A stretch of DNA of 64,000 nucleotides from an uncultured Bdellovibrionales bacterium (GTDB lineage Bacteria; Bdellovibrionota; Bdellovibrionia; Bdellovibrionales; UBA1609), in assembly GCA_903833275.1 (NCBI GenBank), contig CAILEP010000008.1:124001-188000 (forward strand), given 5' to 3'. The translations under genes and the position numbers were made by a program. Shown here in pieces: positions 1 to 9,532 of this stretch (position 1 is the first letter of the stretch; each line of letters begins with the position of its first letter). Below the pieces are notes generated by a model. It was not told the DNA's origin, did not search any database, and saw nothing but the letters and a program-made list of their open reading frames with translations.

Positions 1-786
1 CTGGGCAGTCGAGTCGAACTGGCTGACAGTGTTTGGCTTGGCCGAAACGTTGAATTGCAAGTGTGGGGTGGACAGAAGGTTCGTCTAATGCGCAAAGTGA
101 CTGTGCAAGATACAACTAAAATACTTGGTGATGTTGAGATCGGCGCTTATTCAACTCTGGCCTCAAATATTTTTATTTCCTCCGGCAATCATCAGTTTAA
201 AGCTGAACCCGCGTTACTAATTAAGACTCAAGATAAAAAGTATTCATTTAAATCTGAGCCTATTTATATTGGAGAAGACGTTTGGATCGGCGCCAATGTT
301 TATATAAATCACGGCGTCACGATTGGCCGAGGGGCCGTAGTCGGCGCCAATGCGGTCGTCAATTCTAACATCGAGCCTTATACAATTTACGGCGGGGTCC
401 CAGCGAAGAAAATTGGCTCGCGTCTTATTTTTAACCCGACGTCTCAAATATCGGCGGAAAGAAAATCTGATCGAATATTTTTCTATAAAGGCTTCGACCA
501 CGAAAATGATTTTGAACATGGAATGCTCATTTTGTCATCGCCCTGCACGGTCGTTCTAGCGAACAGACAAGAAGCTAACCAGGTCGCCTTCAAGATCTAC
601 AGTGAAAACAAAAATGAAGTTGAGTTTAGAGTCGGAGAATCTATAATGACCAAAGAATTGAGGCCGGGCCTAAACGACATTCGTTGCAATGCCCAAATTG
701 AGATCGGCCGCGAACTTAACATTGCATTATCTGTTCGAGATATGCAGAAAGGTGCCCTCTATGTCCAATCTGTCAACATCGCCTGA
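1..786 (+). CDS. Hexapeptide-repeat acyltransferase, 5' end outside window
   Basis: The frame is open from base 1, so the true start lies upstream; 261 residues are visible. Left-handed beta-helix hexapeptide repeats run from about residue 5 to 50 and again from 89 to 121 (IYIGEDVWIG, VTIGRG, VVGANAVV). They end in the PYTIYGGVPAKKIG signature typical of the maltose/galactoside/xenobiotic O-acetyltransferase family. A candidate catalytic histidine is H64 (SSGNH). About 115 residues follow the beta-helix and match nothing I recognise. The family transfers acetyl from acetyl-CoA to a sugar or amino sugar; a surface-glycan substrate is inferred from the neighbouring pse and rfb genes. It overlaps the next gene by 26 bases, which suggests co-transcription. 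Confidence 0.85.
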   Translation: MGSRVELADSVWLGRNVELQVWGGQKVRLMRKVTVQDTTKILGDVEIGAYSTLASNIFISSGNHQFKAEPALLIKTQDKKYSFKSEPIYIGEDVWIGANVYINHGVTIGRGAVVGANAVVNSNIEPYTIYGGVPAKKIGSRLIFNPTSQISAERKSDRIFFYKGFDHENDFEHGMLILSSPCTVVLANRQEANQVAFKIYSENKNEVEFRVGESIMTKELRPGLNDIRCNAQIEIGRELNIALSVRDMQKGALYVQSVNIA

Positions 787-1774
787 GACTACAGGCAGAC
801 TCGGATCTATTAAAATTAGAACACTGAGCTTTAAGACCCCTCGAAAACTTTACGCACTCCACCGGTTTTTATTTCGCCTCACAAATGGCCGGTGGAATGA
901 CACCGTTCACTCAGTTTTAAAGGTGGTTAACGGACGGTACCCTGAGATTGAGCCTAAGACCTCGCAATTTAAATACAACCCTGTTGCTGTCGCGAAAGTG
1001 GTTGAGACACTTGATCGCGACGGCTTCTGCATTCTCGAGCAGAAACTCAGTGATGATACTGTTGAGAGACTTTTGAGCTTTAGCCAAAAAACACCAGTCA
1101 AGTGCGTCTTGCCGGGCGATTACGGTCAGGCCGGCAGTCAATTTGCGAATGAAGATATTTTGATCGCTGACGCCAAGAATCGGTCGGCGCGATGCCTACA
1201 TGATACAGCTGACATTCTCAAAAATTCTGAGGTGCAAAGCCTTGCACTTGACCCCTTACTTCTAAATATTGCACAGGACTACCTCGATGTTAAACCGCTG
1301 CTCAGCTCGGTGGTGATGTGGTGGAGCCTGCCGGTAGAAGATAAAGAAAAGTTCGCTGGAGCCGCAGCGCAAGAGTACCATTTTGACATGGATCGTTTGA
1401 AATTTTTTAATTTTTTTATATATCTCACCGATGTCGATACCAACAATGGGCCCCATTGCTACGTACGCGGCTCGCACAAAAAACTACCGCCGCAATTTCG
1501 GCGTCGCGGGCGTTTTTCGGACAAAGATGTTAAAGCTCATTACGGTCATGACGTTTTAGAGCTGACAGGCAAAAAGGGCACGATTATGGCGGTCGACACA
1601 CGCGGCCTGCACAAAGGTAAGGTGCTCACCGAGGGCTCGCGTTTGATAATGCAAATTGGTTTTGCCGACTCACTATTTGGTGAATATTACCCACGTGTTG
1701 CTTTTCAAAATTTGAGCGAAGAACGGCAAAAATTTGCCTCAGATCATTTTGAATCTTACTTTAATTTTCTATAG
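761..1774 (+). CDS. Phytanoyl-CoA dioxygenase (PhyH)-family Fe(II)/2-oxoglutarate oxygenase
   Basis: The 337-residue protein starts at the ATG at 761, preceded by AAAGGTG; an open frame extends further upstream but would overlap the previous gene deeply. The facial triad can be read as H207-x-D209 (YHFDMD) and H284 (RGLHKG), with R294 (GSRL) as the 2-oxoglutarate-binding arginine. This is the usual PhyH pattern. Such enzymes hydroxylate or otherwise oxidise small molecules using O2 and 2-oxoglutarate. The substrate cannot be read from the sequence, but the position between a sugar acetyltransferase and a GNAT-like protein suggests a sugar or amino-acyl decoration. No signal peptide is visible, so it is probably cytoplasmic. 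Confidence 0.82.
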   Translation: MSNLSTSPETTGRLGSIKIRTLSFKTPRKLYALHRFLFRLTNGRWNDTVHSVLKVVNGRYPEIEPKTSQFKYNPVAVAKVVETLDRDGFCILEQKLSDDTVERLLSFSQKTPVKCVLPGDYGQAGSQFANEDILIADAKNRSARCLHDTADILKNSEVQSLALDPLLLNIAQDYLDVKPLLSSVVMWWSLPVEDKEKFAGAAAQEYHFDMDRLKFFNFFIYLTDVDTNNGPHCYVRGSHKKLPPQFRRRGRFSDKDVKAHYGHDVLELTGKKGTIMAVDTRGLHKGKVLTEGSRLIMQIGFADSLFGEYYPRVAFQNLSEERQKFASDHFESYFNFL

Positions 1775-1779
1775 AAATC

Positions 1780-2790
1780 ATGCCTTACACCTTTGTCCCG
1801 TGGCAGAATCAGAGTGAAGATAGAGTCCCTAGCGAGGTAGTTGGCTCAGCCCACTATCTCGCATCTCAACGGGGCTTTCTATATCATCAGGCCTATTCGA
1901 AATATAACCAGGCGTACTTTGATAGAGCTCGTGACTTCTCGTTTTTGGTTTACGAAGGCGAAAGCCTCGCGGCTATAGTCTTCGCAAATACCGTAAGAAA
2001 TGAGGGCATTGGCTATTTTAACGCCCCTGTCGGCGTGTTCATGCCGTCTTCGGGCGTGCGCGGGACTCCAGCAATATCAGAATCCAGCGACGCGTTGAGC
2101 GGCTTTGACGAAATCTATAAATCGATATTAGCTCACTTAATTGAAATTGCCCGTAAAGAGAAACTTAAACATATTCTGTTGCGTGAGCCGCTTGAAGTGT
2201 CGAGCTCCCTGGCTTTTAGCAAAATAAGGATTGTCGAAAATGTCGAGGGCTGGTGCGATCTTAACGAGAGCGAAGAAGATCTTCTGAGACACATGCGTAA
2301 GAGCTATCGCTCCTTAATTAACTGGGGCCGACGCAGCCTTGACCTTCAACTCGTTAGCAGTGCCAAACCCGACAAAGAAGCGTTCATGGCTTTTAAAGCC
2401 CTACATATTGAAGTGGCAGGTCGCCAAACGCGCAGCGATCAGACTTGGCAGCTTCAGTACGAAGCGATTTGTGAAAACCACTCATATTTGATTTTGGCCC
2501 GCCTTGAAGGTCGGCTTGTTGCAGGCAATTTAATTGTTTGCGGCAATGACGAAGCTTATTACGGGGTCGGGGTCAACGACCGCGAACTTTTTCACGATAA
2601 GAAAGGCATCGGCCATTGGCCTCTTGTCGCCGCAATATTTGAAGCGAAACGACGCGGGCACAAAACTTTCAATCTTGGCAACGTTGGCCCGACTTTTGAA
2701 AACGAAAAAGAGCGCGACATTGGTTTTTTCAAAAAGGGCTTTACCGATAGAATGCAGTCCGCCAATACCGCGCTATTCGAAATTAGGTAA
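1780..2790 (+). CDS. FemAB/GNAT-like acyltransferase
   Basis: This 336-residue protein starts 5 bases after the PhyH stop. The C-terminal half resembles the acyltransferase fold shared by FemAB, CelD/BioF2-like and GNAT proteins: a LLRHMRKSYRSLINWG stretch near residue 170, then an ARLEGRLVAGNLI strand-turn-strand, YYGVG, and a final FNLGNVGP segment followed by IGFFKKGF. Known members transfer amino acids from aminoacyl-tRNA or acyl groups from acyl-CoA to glycans or peptidoglycan. As the last gene of the plus-strand glycan set, it is a candidate for N-acylation of an amino sugar; this is inference. It meets the minus-strand gene convergently, 23 bases apart. Confidence 0.7.
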   Translation: MPYTFVPWQNQSEDRVPSEVVGSAHYLASQRGFLYHQAYSKYNQAYFDRARDFSFLVYEGESLAAIVFANTVRNEGIGYFNAPVGVFMPSSGVRGTPAISESSDALSGFDEIYKSILAHLIEIARKEKLKHILLREPLEVSSSLAFSKIRIVENVEGWCDLNESEEDLLRHMRKSYRSLINWGRRSLDLQLVSSAKPDKEAFMAFKALHIEVAGRQTRSDQTWQLQYEAICENHSYLILARLEGRLVAGNLIVCGNDEAYYGVGVNDRELFHDKKGIGHWPLVAAIFEAKRRGHKTFNLGNVGPTFENEKERDIGFFKKGFTDRMQSANTALFEIR

Positions 2791-2813
2791 AATATTGGGC
2801 CCCATAGGCAACA

Positions 2814-4907
2814 CTACCGCACACGAAACAGAGGTCTCACTACAGGTGGCTCAAGTCGAGTCTCAATGTTACCTTTTGTGAGCTCATCTTTCAGTCTTGA
2901 GAGCGCCGAATTATAACCATTCACAATCCATTCAATGTCAGCCTCAGAATGCGCCCAACAAACATTATGCGTGCCGATAACAAGCACGCCTTTTTTGTGA
3001 AGCTCATACAACAGGAGGGTCTTGATCGCCTCAACCGACTCGTTCTTATAAGCCTTCAATCCGATAAGACGCCAAGGGTCTTTGCCTTTAAAGTCTATCA
3101 CTTCTGCGAGTTCATATTTGGCAATTAACTTATTCACTTCAGTTGCGATGCGGCCGCCGGTTTGCCAAAGCGTTTTGATAACATCACGCTCTTTCATCTT
3201 TTTTATGACAGCAATCGAGGCTGCGAGCGAAAGCGTCTCGCCCCCGAAAGTACCGGAAAAGAATACTTCCTCCATCAATTTCATCACATCTCGGCGGCCC
3301 ACAATGGCCGAAATTGGCATTCCATTGCCCATAGATTTTCCGAAGCTAGCGAGGTCTGGGCTAACACCAAAATACTCTTGGGCGCCCCCCATGGCGAAAC
3401 GAAACCCCGTGATAATCTCATCAAATATTAACAGCGCGCCATGCCGGTGCAAAAGGTCTTTAAGTCTTACGAAATAGTCTTTCTCTGGCTCAACAAAATT
3501 GGTTGGCTCAAGAATCATACAGGCAAACTCGCCTGGATGTTTTTTTAATAATTCTTCAATGGCCTGCAAGTTATTGTACGGTACTGTATGCGTTAGCTCC
3601 TGCACTGCCTTCGGCACACCCTTATTTCGGGTCGTCGAGCCAATATACCAATCTTGCCAACCGTGATAACCGCAAACCATCACGCGCTCGCTGCCAGTAA
3701 AGGCACGCGCCAGACGAATGCAACCAGTTGTGGCATCAGAACCATTCTTACCGAAGCGAACTTGCTCGGCACACGGTATGATATCAATGAGCATTTCTGC
3801 CAACTCGGTTTCAAGCTCAGTCGCCAAACTCAAAGTAATGCCTTTATCCAGCTGCGAACGAATTGCCGCGTTTACATCTGGGTCGCAATAGCCGAGAACG
3901 TTCGGCAAAAGGCCGTTAACTAAATCGACATACTCGTTACCATCGATATCCCATATCCGCCCACCTAAACCATGGGTGGCAAATAACGGCGCAAAACCGA
4001 CAGGATATTGGGTGCGCGATTTACTAAAAGTTTGCGAACCCAACGGTATTGATTTCTCGGCGCGCTCTAGAAATTCTTTCGAAACTCTAAACTCTCGCTC
4101 ACAATTTTGCGCAGCATCTTCGCGCTTGGTTTTTTCTAATCCCTCATTACGCAAGCGCGGGGTCTGCAATTTTCTAATTTCTGGGCGGGCCTCTAGCACC
4201 TCTAGCACCTGAAGAAAACTAGGTGCTTTATCAGAATTAAGATGTTGAGCAATGCCTTCAAGAAATGCGAGGTCTTCAGCATGGTCGAGAGTCCATCGCT
4301 CTTGCCCCAGGCCCGGCACCGGACAAGCAAATTCTTCAACTTTAAATTCATGCCGGTGGTGCAAAATATATTGGGTTACGTGCTCACGGTGGGTTTTTAA
4401 TTTCGCCTTTATCTGGGCCCGCTCAAGCGCTTTAAAAGTCATCACTTCGCAATCAAGCCCGTCTGGCCATGAGCCGTTGACCGCATTTGAAAGATAATCA
4501 ACCTTCATTTTCTTAAGTTGCAAAACCAACATGCCACAAACATTCGAGTCCAGAAACGGACAGTCGGCCGTCAGTCGCATAACTAAATCAGCCTTGTATT
4601 CGAGTGCGGCTTGATAAACGCGCTTCAAAACGTCATTGAGGTCGCCAGCATAGCAATCAATATTATTTTTTTTGCAATATTCAACCAAAGCCCGATCAGC
4701 CGGTTCGTTTGAGGTTGCGACCACCACCTGATCTACCCCGCGAGTCTCGCGAGCTGCTCGAACAACCCAGTCGATCACCGGGCGACCCCCCAGCGGCTTT
4801 AATGTCTTTTCAGGAAAGCGACTCGAACCCATACGGGCTTGAATAACCGCCACTGTTTTCTGCTTCACCGAATTTGGATTAGGCGAATTTTTTATCTGAT
4901 CGATCAT
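2814..4907 (-). CDS. Fused SpsF-like cytidylyltransferase / class III aminotransferase
   Basis: This 697-residue two-domain protein joins two enzymes. Residues 18-245 are an SpsF/NeuA-type nucleotidyltransferase with IQARMGSSRFPEK (22-34), LTADCPFLD and a WTLDHAEDL motif near 206. Residues 280-697 are a PLP-dependent class III aminotransferase of the glutamate-1-semialdehyde aminomutase type, with GKNGSDATTGCIRLAR at 386, DEIITGFR from 496 and the Schiff-base lysine K524 (FGKSMGNGMP). The first domain should activate an acidic sugar as a CMP derivative. The second may isomerise or transaminate a sugar precursor. The linker (about 246-275) is charged and low in complexity. It is the last gene of the minus-strand pseB-pseC-AKR group. 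Confidence 0.85.
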   Translation of the reverse strand: MIDQIKNSPNPNSVKQKTVAVIQARMGSSRFPEKTLKPLGGRPVIDWVVRAARETRGVDQVVVATSNEPADRALVEYCKKNNIDCYAGDLNDVLKRVYQAALEYKADLVMRLTADCPFLDSNVCGMLVLQLKKMKVDYLSNAVNGSWPDGLDCEVMTFKALERAQIKAKLKTHREHVTQYILHHRHEFKVEEFACPVPGLGQERWTLDHAEDLAFLEGIAQHLNSDKAPSFLQVLEVLEARPEIRKLQTPRLRNEGLEKTKREDAAQNCEREFRVSKEFLERAEKSIPLGSQTFSKSRTQYPVGFAPLFATHGLGGRIWDIDGNEYVDLVNGLLPNVLGYCDPDVNAAIRSQLDKGITLSLATELETELAEMLIDIIPCAEQVRFGKNGSDATTGCIRLARAFTGSERVMVCGYHGWQDWYIGSTTRNKGVPKAVQELTHTVPYNNLQAIEELLKKHPGEFACMILEPTNFVEPEKDYFVRLKDLLHRHGALLIFDEIITGFRFAMGGAQEYFGVSPDLASFGKSMGNGMPISAIVGRRDVMKLMEEVFFSGTFGGETLSLAASIAVIKKMKERDVIKTLWQTGGRIATEVNKLIAKYELAEVIDFKGKDPWRLIGLKAYKNESVEAIKTLLLYELHKKGVLVIGTHNVCWAHSEADIEWIVNGYNSALSRLKDELTKGNIETRLEPPVVRPLFRVR

Positions 4908-4935
4908 TGCGAGCCCCCATCACATATTCTGAATT

Positions 4936-5865
4936 CTAACTATCTATTAATTTCCACTGGTACGGGTTCAAAACCTCTTCTGGTACCGCCAAAAACCCGA
5001 TCGCATCCCGCACGGTTTGAATTTCATTACGTGAAAGCGGCGGCCGCGTAAAAAGTTTTAAGTTCTCACCCAATTGTTTTGAACTTTCGACACCAAAAAC
5101 GAGGCTCTGAGCCCAGTCAAGCCCGAGGGCATATGCATAGGCGAGATCCCTGCGATTAACGCGATCAAGTTTCACAACCAGTCTATCTACAATCTTAAGC
5201 ATTGGCCCGATATCGTGCCCAGCTATTTTTTGCTTAATAGGGTCAAAACTCTCGGTAAGCACACCTTGCAAAAGCACTGAGCGCAATTGAATTTCGACAT
5301 CGGGCCGCGAGCGACGAATATCTTGAAATTTCGATTCCAACGGCCGGCCATCAAGCAAATTACACGGCATCTGAATAAATTTAATATCTGAATCGTGTAG
5401 AGCTTCAATCGCCTCTTCAATGTTAAGCGCCGACACTCCAAGTTTCTCGTAATGCTCATGAAGCGCCAAAACACGACTTCTGATTTCGGCATTTTTATGA
5501 TTAGCCCATCGATGGTACATGAAAATGTCGATTTTGGTTCGGCCCAAAGCCGCGAGCGATGCCCGCAGGCTTTCTTCTGCTCGCTGGCCCATAGCCGAAT
5601 CATTCTCGATTGGCGCCAACTTTGTACCCACAAGAACGCGACCCTTGTCGATTTGCATTAGAAATTCGCCAAGCACATGCTCCGCAGTGCCATATGCCCG
5701 CGCTGTATCGAAAAATTGAATTCCCGAATCATAGGCGAGCCTCATAGTCTTAATCGCTTCGTCATGCGAGGTCTGGCCATGGCTATTGGTGACCCCATAG
5801 GGAGTACCGAATTGCACCGTGCCGAGGGCGAGTTTTTTAAAATGTAATGGCTTACCTGAGCCCAC
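4936..5865 (-). CDS. Aldo/keto reductase in glycan cluster
   Basis: The 309-residue protein has the aldo/keto reductase barrel with an N-terminal GTVQFGTPYG strand. The catalytic tetrad is visible as D53 and Y58 (FFDTARAYG), K82 (VGTKL) and H118 (FMYHRW). The C-terminal NADPH-binding end is shorter than in classical members. The start is GTG at 5865, nine bases beyond the pseC stop. Reductases of this type recur beside SpsF-like transferases and GSA-aminotransferase-like proteins in nonulosonate and flagellin-glycan clusters, so reduction of a sugar intermediate is the likely role. The exact step is unknown. Confidence 0.8.
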   Translation of the reverse strand: MGSGKPLHFKKLALGTVQFGTPYGVTNSHGQTSHDEAIKTMRLAYDSGIQFFDTARAYGTAEHVLGEFLMQIDKGRVLVGTKLAPIENDSAMGQRAEESLRASLAALGRTKIDIFMYHRWANHKNAEIRSRVLALHEHYEKLGVSALNIEEAIEALHDSDIKFIQMPCNLLDGRPLESKFQDIRRSRPDVEIQLRSVLLQGVLTESFDPIKQKIAGHDIGPMLKIVDRLVVKLDRVNRRDLAYAYALGLDWAQSLVFGVESSKQLGENLKLFTRPPLSRNEIQTVRDAIGFLAVPEEVLNPYQWKLIDS

Positions 5866-5874
5866 CGATTTCTC

Positions 5875-7044
5875 TTATTTCTTAAAAAAACGTTTTATGG
5901 TTTCGATCACATACTCTTGTGACGCGTGCTCGAGCCCATGATACATCGGCAAACTCAAACAGCGCGAGTAGTAGTTATCACAGGCCGCGAACGACTGCTT
6001 GCCATAGAGCTCTTGATAGTAAGGGTGTCGATACACTGGCAAATAGTGAACCTGGGCGTAAACATCATTCGCCCGCAAAAAATCATAAAGTTGCTTGCGC
6101 TGATTATTTTGGTTACCGCACATCACAACGTAGAGATGATAGGCATGCCGAGCCCGCGAATCGGCTTCGGCATTTGGAAGAACAAGAGGAGTCCCTGCCA
6201 ATTCGTCACGGTACACTTGTGCAATTTCGCGCCTGCGTCGCAAATTTTCGTCCATGCGCTTCATTTGACTCAAGCCTAAGGCGCAAAGAATATCGGAGAT
6301 CCTATAGTTGAACCCGAGCGATTGCATCTCCATGTACCAGCCGCCATGGGCTTCATGCATGAGTTTAGGGTCACGTGTGATGCCGTGAGTACGCAAAGAA
6401 CGCAAACGATCATTAAGGTCAGATTTGGCCGTTACAGCCAGGCCACCCTCACCGCAGGCGATATGCTTTACCGGGTGAAATGAAAAAACCGCAATATCGG
6501 CAAACCGTCCACTACCAGCTTTGCGCCATTGCTGCTTTGAGTCCAGAAACTCAGCGCCCAAAGCGTGGCAGGAATCTTCGATAATCCAGAGGCCATGTTG
6601 ATCTGCAATATTGCGAAGCCGTTCAAAATCGAGGGGGTAACCTGCAAAATCAACAGCTACGATACCACGATAGGTGCCGGATTTGCTTGCTGCCAATTTT
6701 TTCTCTAATTGATCGAGATCAAGACAATAAGTTTTCGCATCAATATCCACAAACTCAACGTCGGCTCCGCAGTAACGAATGCAGTTGGCTGAGGCCACAA
6801 AAGTATTTGGTGTCACCAGCACTCGATCACCCGGTTTTACGCCCAAGGCAAGTGCCGCCAGATGAAGCGCTGCCGTACCGTTAGTTACCGCCACCGCATG
6901 CGAGGCACCCAAATACTGGGCCATAGCGGCCTCAAATTCATCAACCGTGGGGCCCTGTGTAAGAAAATCACCGCCTAAAACCGAGAGCACGGCCTCTTTA
7001 TCTGAATCCGTAATTGTTTGGCGACCGTAGGGTATCGGCTTCAT
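5875..7044 (-). CDS. pseC: PseC-type UDP-4-amino-4,6-dideoxy-N-acetyl-L-altrosamine transaminase
   Basis: The 389-residue PLP aminotransferase belongs to the DegT/DnrJ/EryC1 family. Visible landmarks are YGRQTITDSD at the N-terminus, VTNGTAALHLA (53-63), the D157-containing IIEDSCHALGAE and the internal aldimine lysine K193 (SFHPVKHIACGEGG), which matches PseC more closely than other sugar aminotransferases. PseC converts the PseB 4-keto product to the 4-amino sugar in pseudaminic acid synthesis. The start at 7044 follows AAAGGG at a good distance. It lies 35 bases downstream of pseB. PseH, PseG and PseI are not in this window. Confidence 0.9.
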   Translation of the reverse strand: MKPIPYGRQTITDSDKEAVLSVLGGDFLTQGPTVDEFEAAMAQYLGASHAVAVTNGTAALHLAALALGVKPGDRVLVTPNTFVASANCIRYCGADVEFVDIDAKTYCLDLDQLEKKLAASKSGTYRGIVAVDFAGYPLDFERLRNIADQHGLWIIEDSCHALGAEFLDSKQQWRKAGSGRFADIAVFSFHPVKHIACGEGGLAVTAKSDLNDRLRSLRTHGITRDPKLMHEAHGGWYMEMQSLGFNYRISDILCALGLSQMKRMDENLRRRREIAQVYRDELAGTPLVLPNAEADSRARHAYHLYVVMCGNQNNQRKQLYDFLRANDVYAQVHYLPVYRHPYYQELYGKQSFAACDNYYSRCLSLPMYHGLEHASQEYVIETIKRFFKK

Positions 7045-7079
7045 GTTTTTATTGGCCCTTTAAATAATCCGGCGAATCT

Positions 7080-8090
7080 CTATGCCTCAAACTGTGCATC
7101 GACATGCAACTTAATTAACGATCGCAACTCGCCCACACCCAACCACTCTTTGTTGTTGCCAGAACTGTAACGAAAATTGTCGGGTACTTTTTCGGCCTTA
7201 AATTTTTTGCACCATTCTTCGGTGCTCCAGCTGGGGTTGATCGGTGCGATCACATAGAATTTGCCGCAGTCATAGGTATTCATTGCATCAGTTTCGGTGA
7301 TCATTTCTTCATGAAGCTTTTCGCCAGGGCGAATACCGACAATTTCAGTTTTGCATTTTGGCGCAATGGCTTCAACCACGGTCGTGATTTTGTACGACGG
7401 TATTTTGGGCACATAAAGTTCGCCACCCCAAGAGTGCTCGATCGCATGCATGACTAAGTTTACACCTTCTTCGAGCGTAATATTGAAGCGAGTCATATCT
7501 GGATGTGTGATCGGTATTGTCCCCGACTTTTTCTTTTCGAGAAAAAATGGCACAACCGAACCACGCGAGCCGAGAACATTGCCATAACGAACGACTGAAA
7601 AAGTAAGGTCGCGAGGCCCTTTGAAATTATTTGCGGCGATAAAAAGTTTATCTGAGCAAAGTTTTGTCGCGCCATAAAGATTTATCGGTGCCGCGGCTTT
7701 ATCAGTCGAAAGAGCTACAACTTTTTTAACACCCATATCTAGGGCGGCATTGACGACATTCTCAGCGCCAAAGATATTGGTCTTTATGCACTCCATTGGA
7801 TTGTATTCAGCCACAGGCACATGCTTCAAAGCCGCTGCATGAATAATAATATCGATGCGCTCGCAAGCTCGCTTTAACCGTTCACCATCACGAACATCGC
7901 CAATAAAAAATCTCAACTGAGGATATTTTGCCGTCGGAAACTGTTGCGCCATTTCGTACTGTTTAAGCTCGTCGCGCGAATAGATAACCAATCGCTTAAC
8001 TTGGGGAAACTGTTTTAAGGTCATTTCGACAAATTTTTTGCCGAACGAACCGGTACCGCCCGTGATTAATATTCTCTTATCATTTAGCAT
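7080..8090 (-). CDS. pseB: PseB-type UDP-N-acetylglucosamine 4,6-dehydratase (5-inverting)
   Basis: The 336-residue short-chain dehydrogenase-like enzyme has the NAD(P)-binding GGTGSFGKKF (11-20) and IIHAAALKHVPVAEYNP segments typical of FlaA1/PseB. The catalytic D130, K131 and Y139 are spaced as in characterised FlaA1 enzymes, with the conserved K143 following (STDKAAAPINLYGATK). It dehydrates and epimerises UDP-GlcNAc, the first step of pseudaminic acid synthesis used for flagellin or surface glycosylation. It is the first gene of the minus-strand run pseB-pseC-AKR-SpsF fusion. No strong ribosome binding site is visible before the ATG. Confidence 0.92.
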   Translation of the reverse strand: MLNDKRILITGGTGSFGKKFVEMTLKQFPQVKRLVIYSRDELKQYEMAQQFPTAKYPQLRFFIGDVRDGERLKRACERIDIIIHAAALKHVPVAEYNPMECIKTNIFGAENVVNAALDMGVKKVVALSTDKAAAPINLYGATKLCSDKLFIAANNFKGPRDLTFSVVRYGNVLGSRGSVVPFFLEKKKSGTIPITHPDMTRFNITLEEGVNLVMHAIEHSWGGELYVPKIPSYKITTVVEAIAPKCKTEIVGIRPGEKLHEEMITETDAMNTYDCGKFYVIAPINPSWSTEEWCKKFKAEKVPDNFRYSSGNNKEWLGVGELRSLIKLHVDAQFEA

Positions 8091-8144
8091 AGATAAACTG
8101 ATTACAACGCGAGCGATTTCGAGTCTAGCAAATAGTTTACGCGA

Positions 8145-9416
8145 TTAGACCTGAAGGGCTCGAGTGGGCTTTAAAAGCATCGCCATTACGAGCGCCCAAC
8201 CGCAGAGAAGAATATGAAGGGGTTTGGCGTCAAAAAAGGTCGACTGGGTCAAACCACCGATGTGAAAAAACACCTGAGCGCCCACAGAACCCAAGGCGAC
8301 AGCGCGCGCTAAGGTGTCCTGGCCGCGGTCGCGCCAGTAGAGCTTCAGCGCACTCCAGAAGAAAAAGGCGCAAAAATAGAGCCAAATGACAAAACCCGGC
8401 AAACCACTGCCAGCTAGAACTTGTAGAAAATTATTATGAGTTTGCGCCTCAAAAGATTCGTGACCGAATACTTTTTGATTGTACTCGTGGGTGAAAAAAT
8501 AGTTGTAGCCGTAGCCAACGCCGACGATGGGGTGATCTTTAAACATCTGCCAGTTAACGCGCCAAAGATCATAGCGCTGCGACACCGAATGGCTCGCCCC
8601 TTCATTGATAATACTAGCCAGGCGATCGCGCACGAGCGACGAACTGAGGGCCCCGACCAACAACACCCCGGCCAAGCCGGCGGTCAGTTTTACCCCAAGA
8701 TCGCGGCGATACACAAACGCCATCACGACGAGAGCGCCACCGATACCCACCCAAGCACCTCGAGTAAAAGTACAGATGAGGCCGAGACCCAGAATTGTGG
8801 TCAGCGCCACCGTCACCAGCCGTCGTTTTTGCGAGCCCCGGCGACAAAGTAGGTAAGCAAAAGCGAATGCGAAAACTTGGCCAAGGCAATAGGCAAACGA
8901 CATGGTGTTGGAGAAAAACCCTCGAGCACGCCAAACCGCAACCCCGCCGAATGTGTCGTGATCGTAAGTGCTTTTGGCGTCGATCAGATCAAGGCCGGTA
9001 AAAGATTGCACAACCCCGTAAACGGCGGCGATCGCAAAGGCGACCACCACAATATTTAAAAATCGCTGCTGCCATGACTCAAGCTCAATGAAGGTTATCG
9101 TGAGCGCATAGAGCAAAAGAATAAATCGCAGCTGGCCGACGACATCGATGCGAAACTTCATCGGCAGTGTGGTGGCATTTAAAGCCCCTGCGGCCACAAC
9201 CAGTAAAAAAGCCAAAAACCACGGCTCGGGGCCGAGTCGCACCAAATTGTATTTTTTGGTCGCGAGCGCCACCATTGCGAAAACCACAGTGCCGTAGCCA
9301 AAAAGCTCCATGCCCGCCATCGAGGTGGCAAGGCTAAGGGCATAGAGTGCGAGCAGCGCGCCAGCGGCAATCACGAAAATTCGCTTGCGAATAGAAATGT
9401 TGGAATCGATTGGCAT
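8145..9416 (-). CDS. O-antigen ligase/polymerase family membrane protein
   Basis: The 423-residue protein is strongly hydrophobic throughout, with about ten to twelve membrane segments. A large periplasmic loop near residues 270-330 holds the Wzy_C/O-antigen ligase pattern SQRYDLWRVNWQMFKDHPIVGVGYG followed by THNNFLQVLAGSGLPG. An arginine in the transmembrane region (FTRGAWVG) also fits WaaL-like proteins. These proteins either join O-antigen to lipid A core or polymerise repeat units; sequence alone does not separate the two. The ATG at 9416 follows CGGAG. It ends 54 bases before pseB and may head that transcript. Confidence 0.85.
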   Translation of the reverse strand: MPIDSNISIRKRIFVIAAGALLALYALSLATSMAGMELFGYGTVVFAMVALATKKYNLVRLGPEPWFLAFLLVVAAGALNATTLPMKFRIDVVGQLRFILLLYALTITFIELESWQQRFLNIVVVAFAIAAVYGVVQSFTGLDLIDAKSTYDHDTFGGVAVWRARGFFSNTMSFAYCLGQVFAFAFAYLLCRRGSQKRRLVTVALTTILGLGLICTFTRGAWVGIGGALVVMAFVYRRDLGVKLTAGLAGVLLVGALSSSLVRDRLASIINEGASHSVSQRYDLWRVNWQMFKDHPIVGVGYGYNYFFTHEYNQKVFGHESFEAQTHNNFLQVLAGSGLPGFVIWLYFCAFFFWSALKLYWRDRGQDTLARAVALGSVGAQVFFHIGGLTQSTFFDAKPLHILLCGWALVMAMLLKPTRALQV

Positions 9417-9532
9417 TTGCTCCGGATGGTTTCATGGGGCTTCGAGATTGTCAATTCGCCGGTTATACCCGAAAAAATCCGAAGGCGGACACTTTCGGGC
9501 GCTAACGACAATGTGACTGGTAGAAAATTAGA

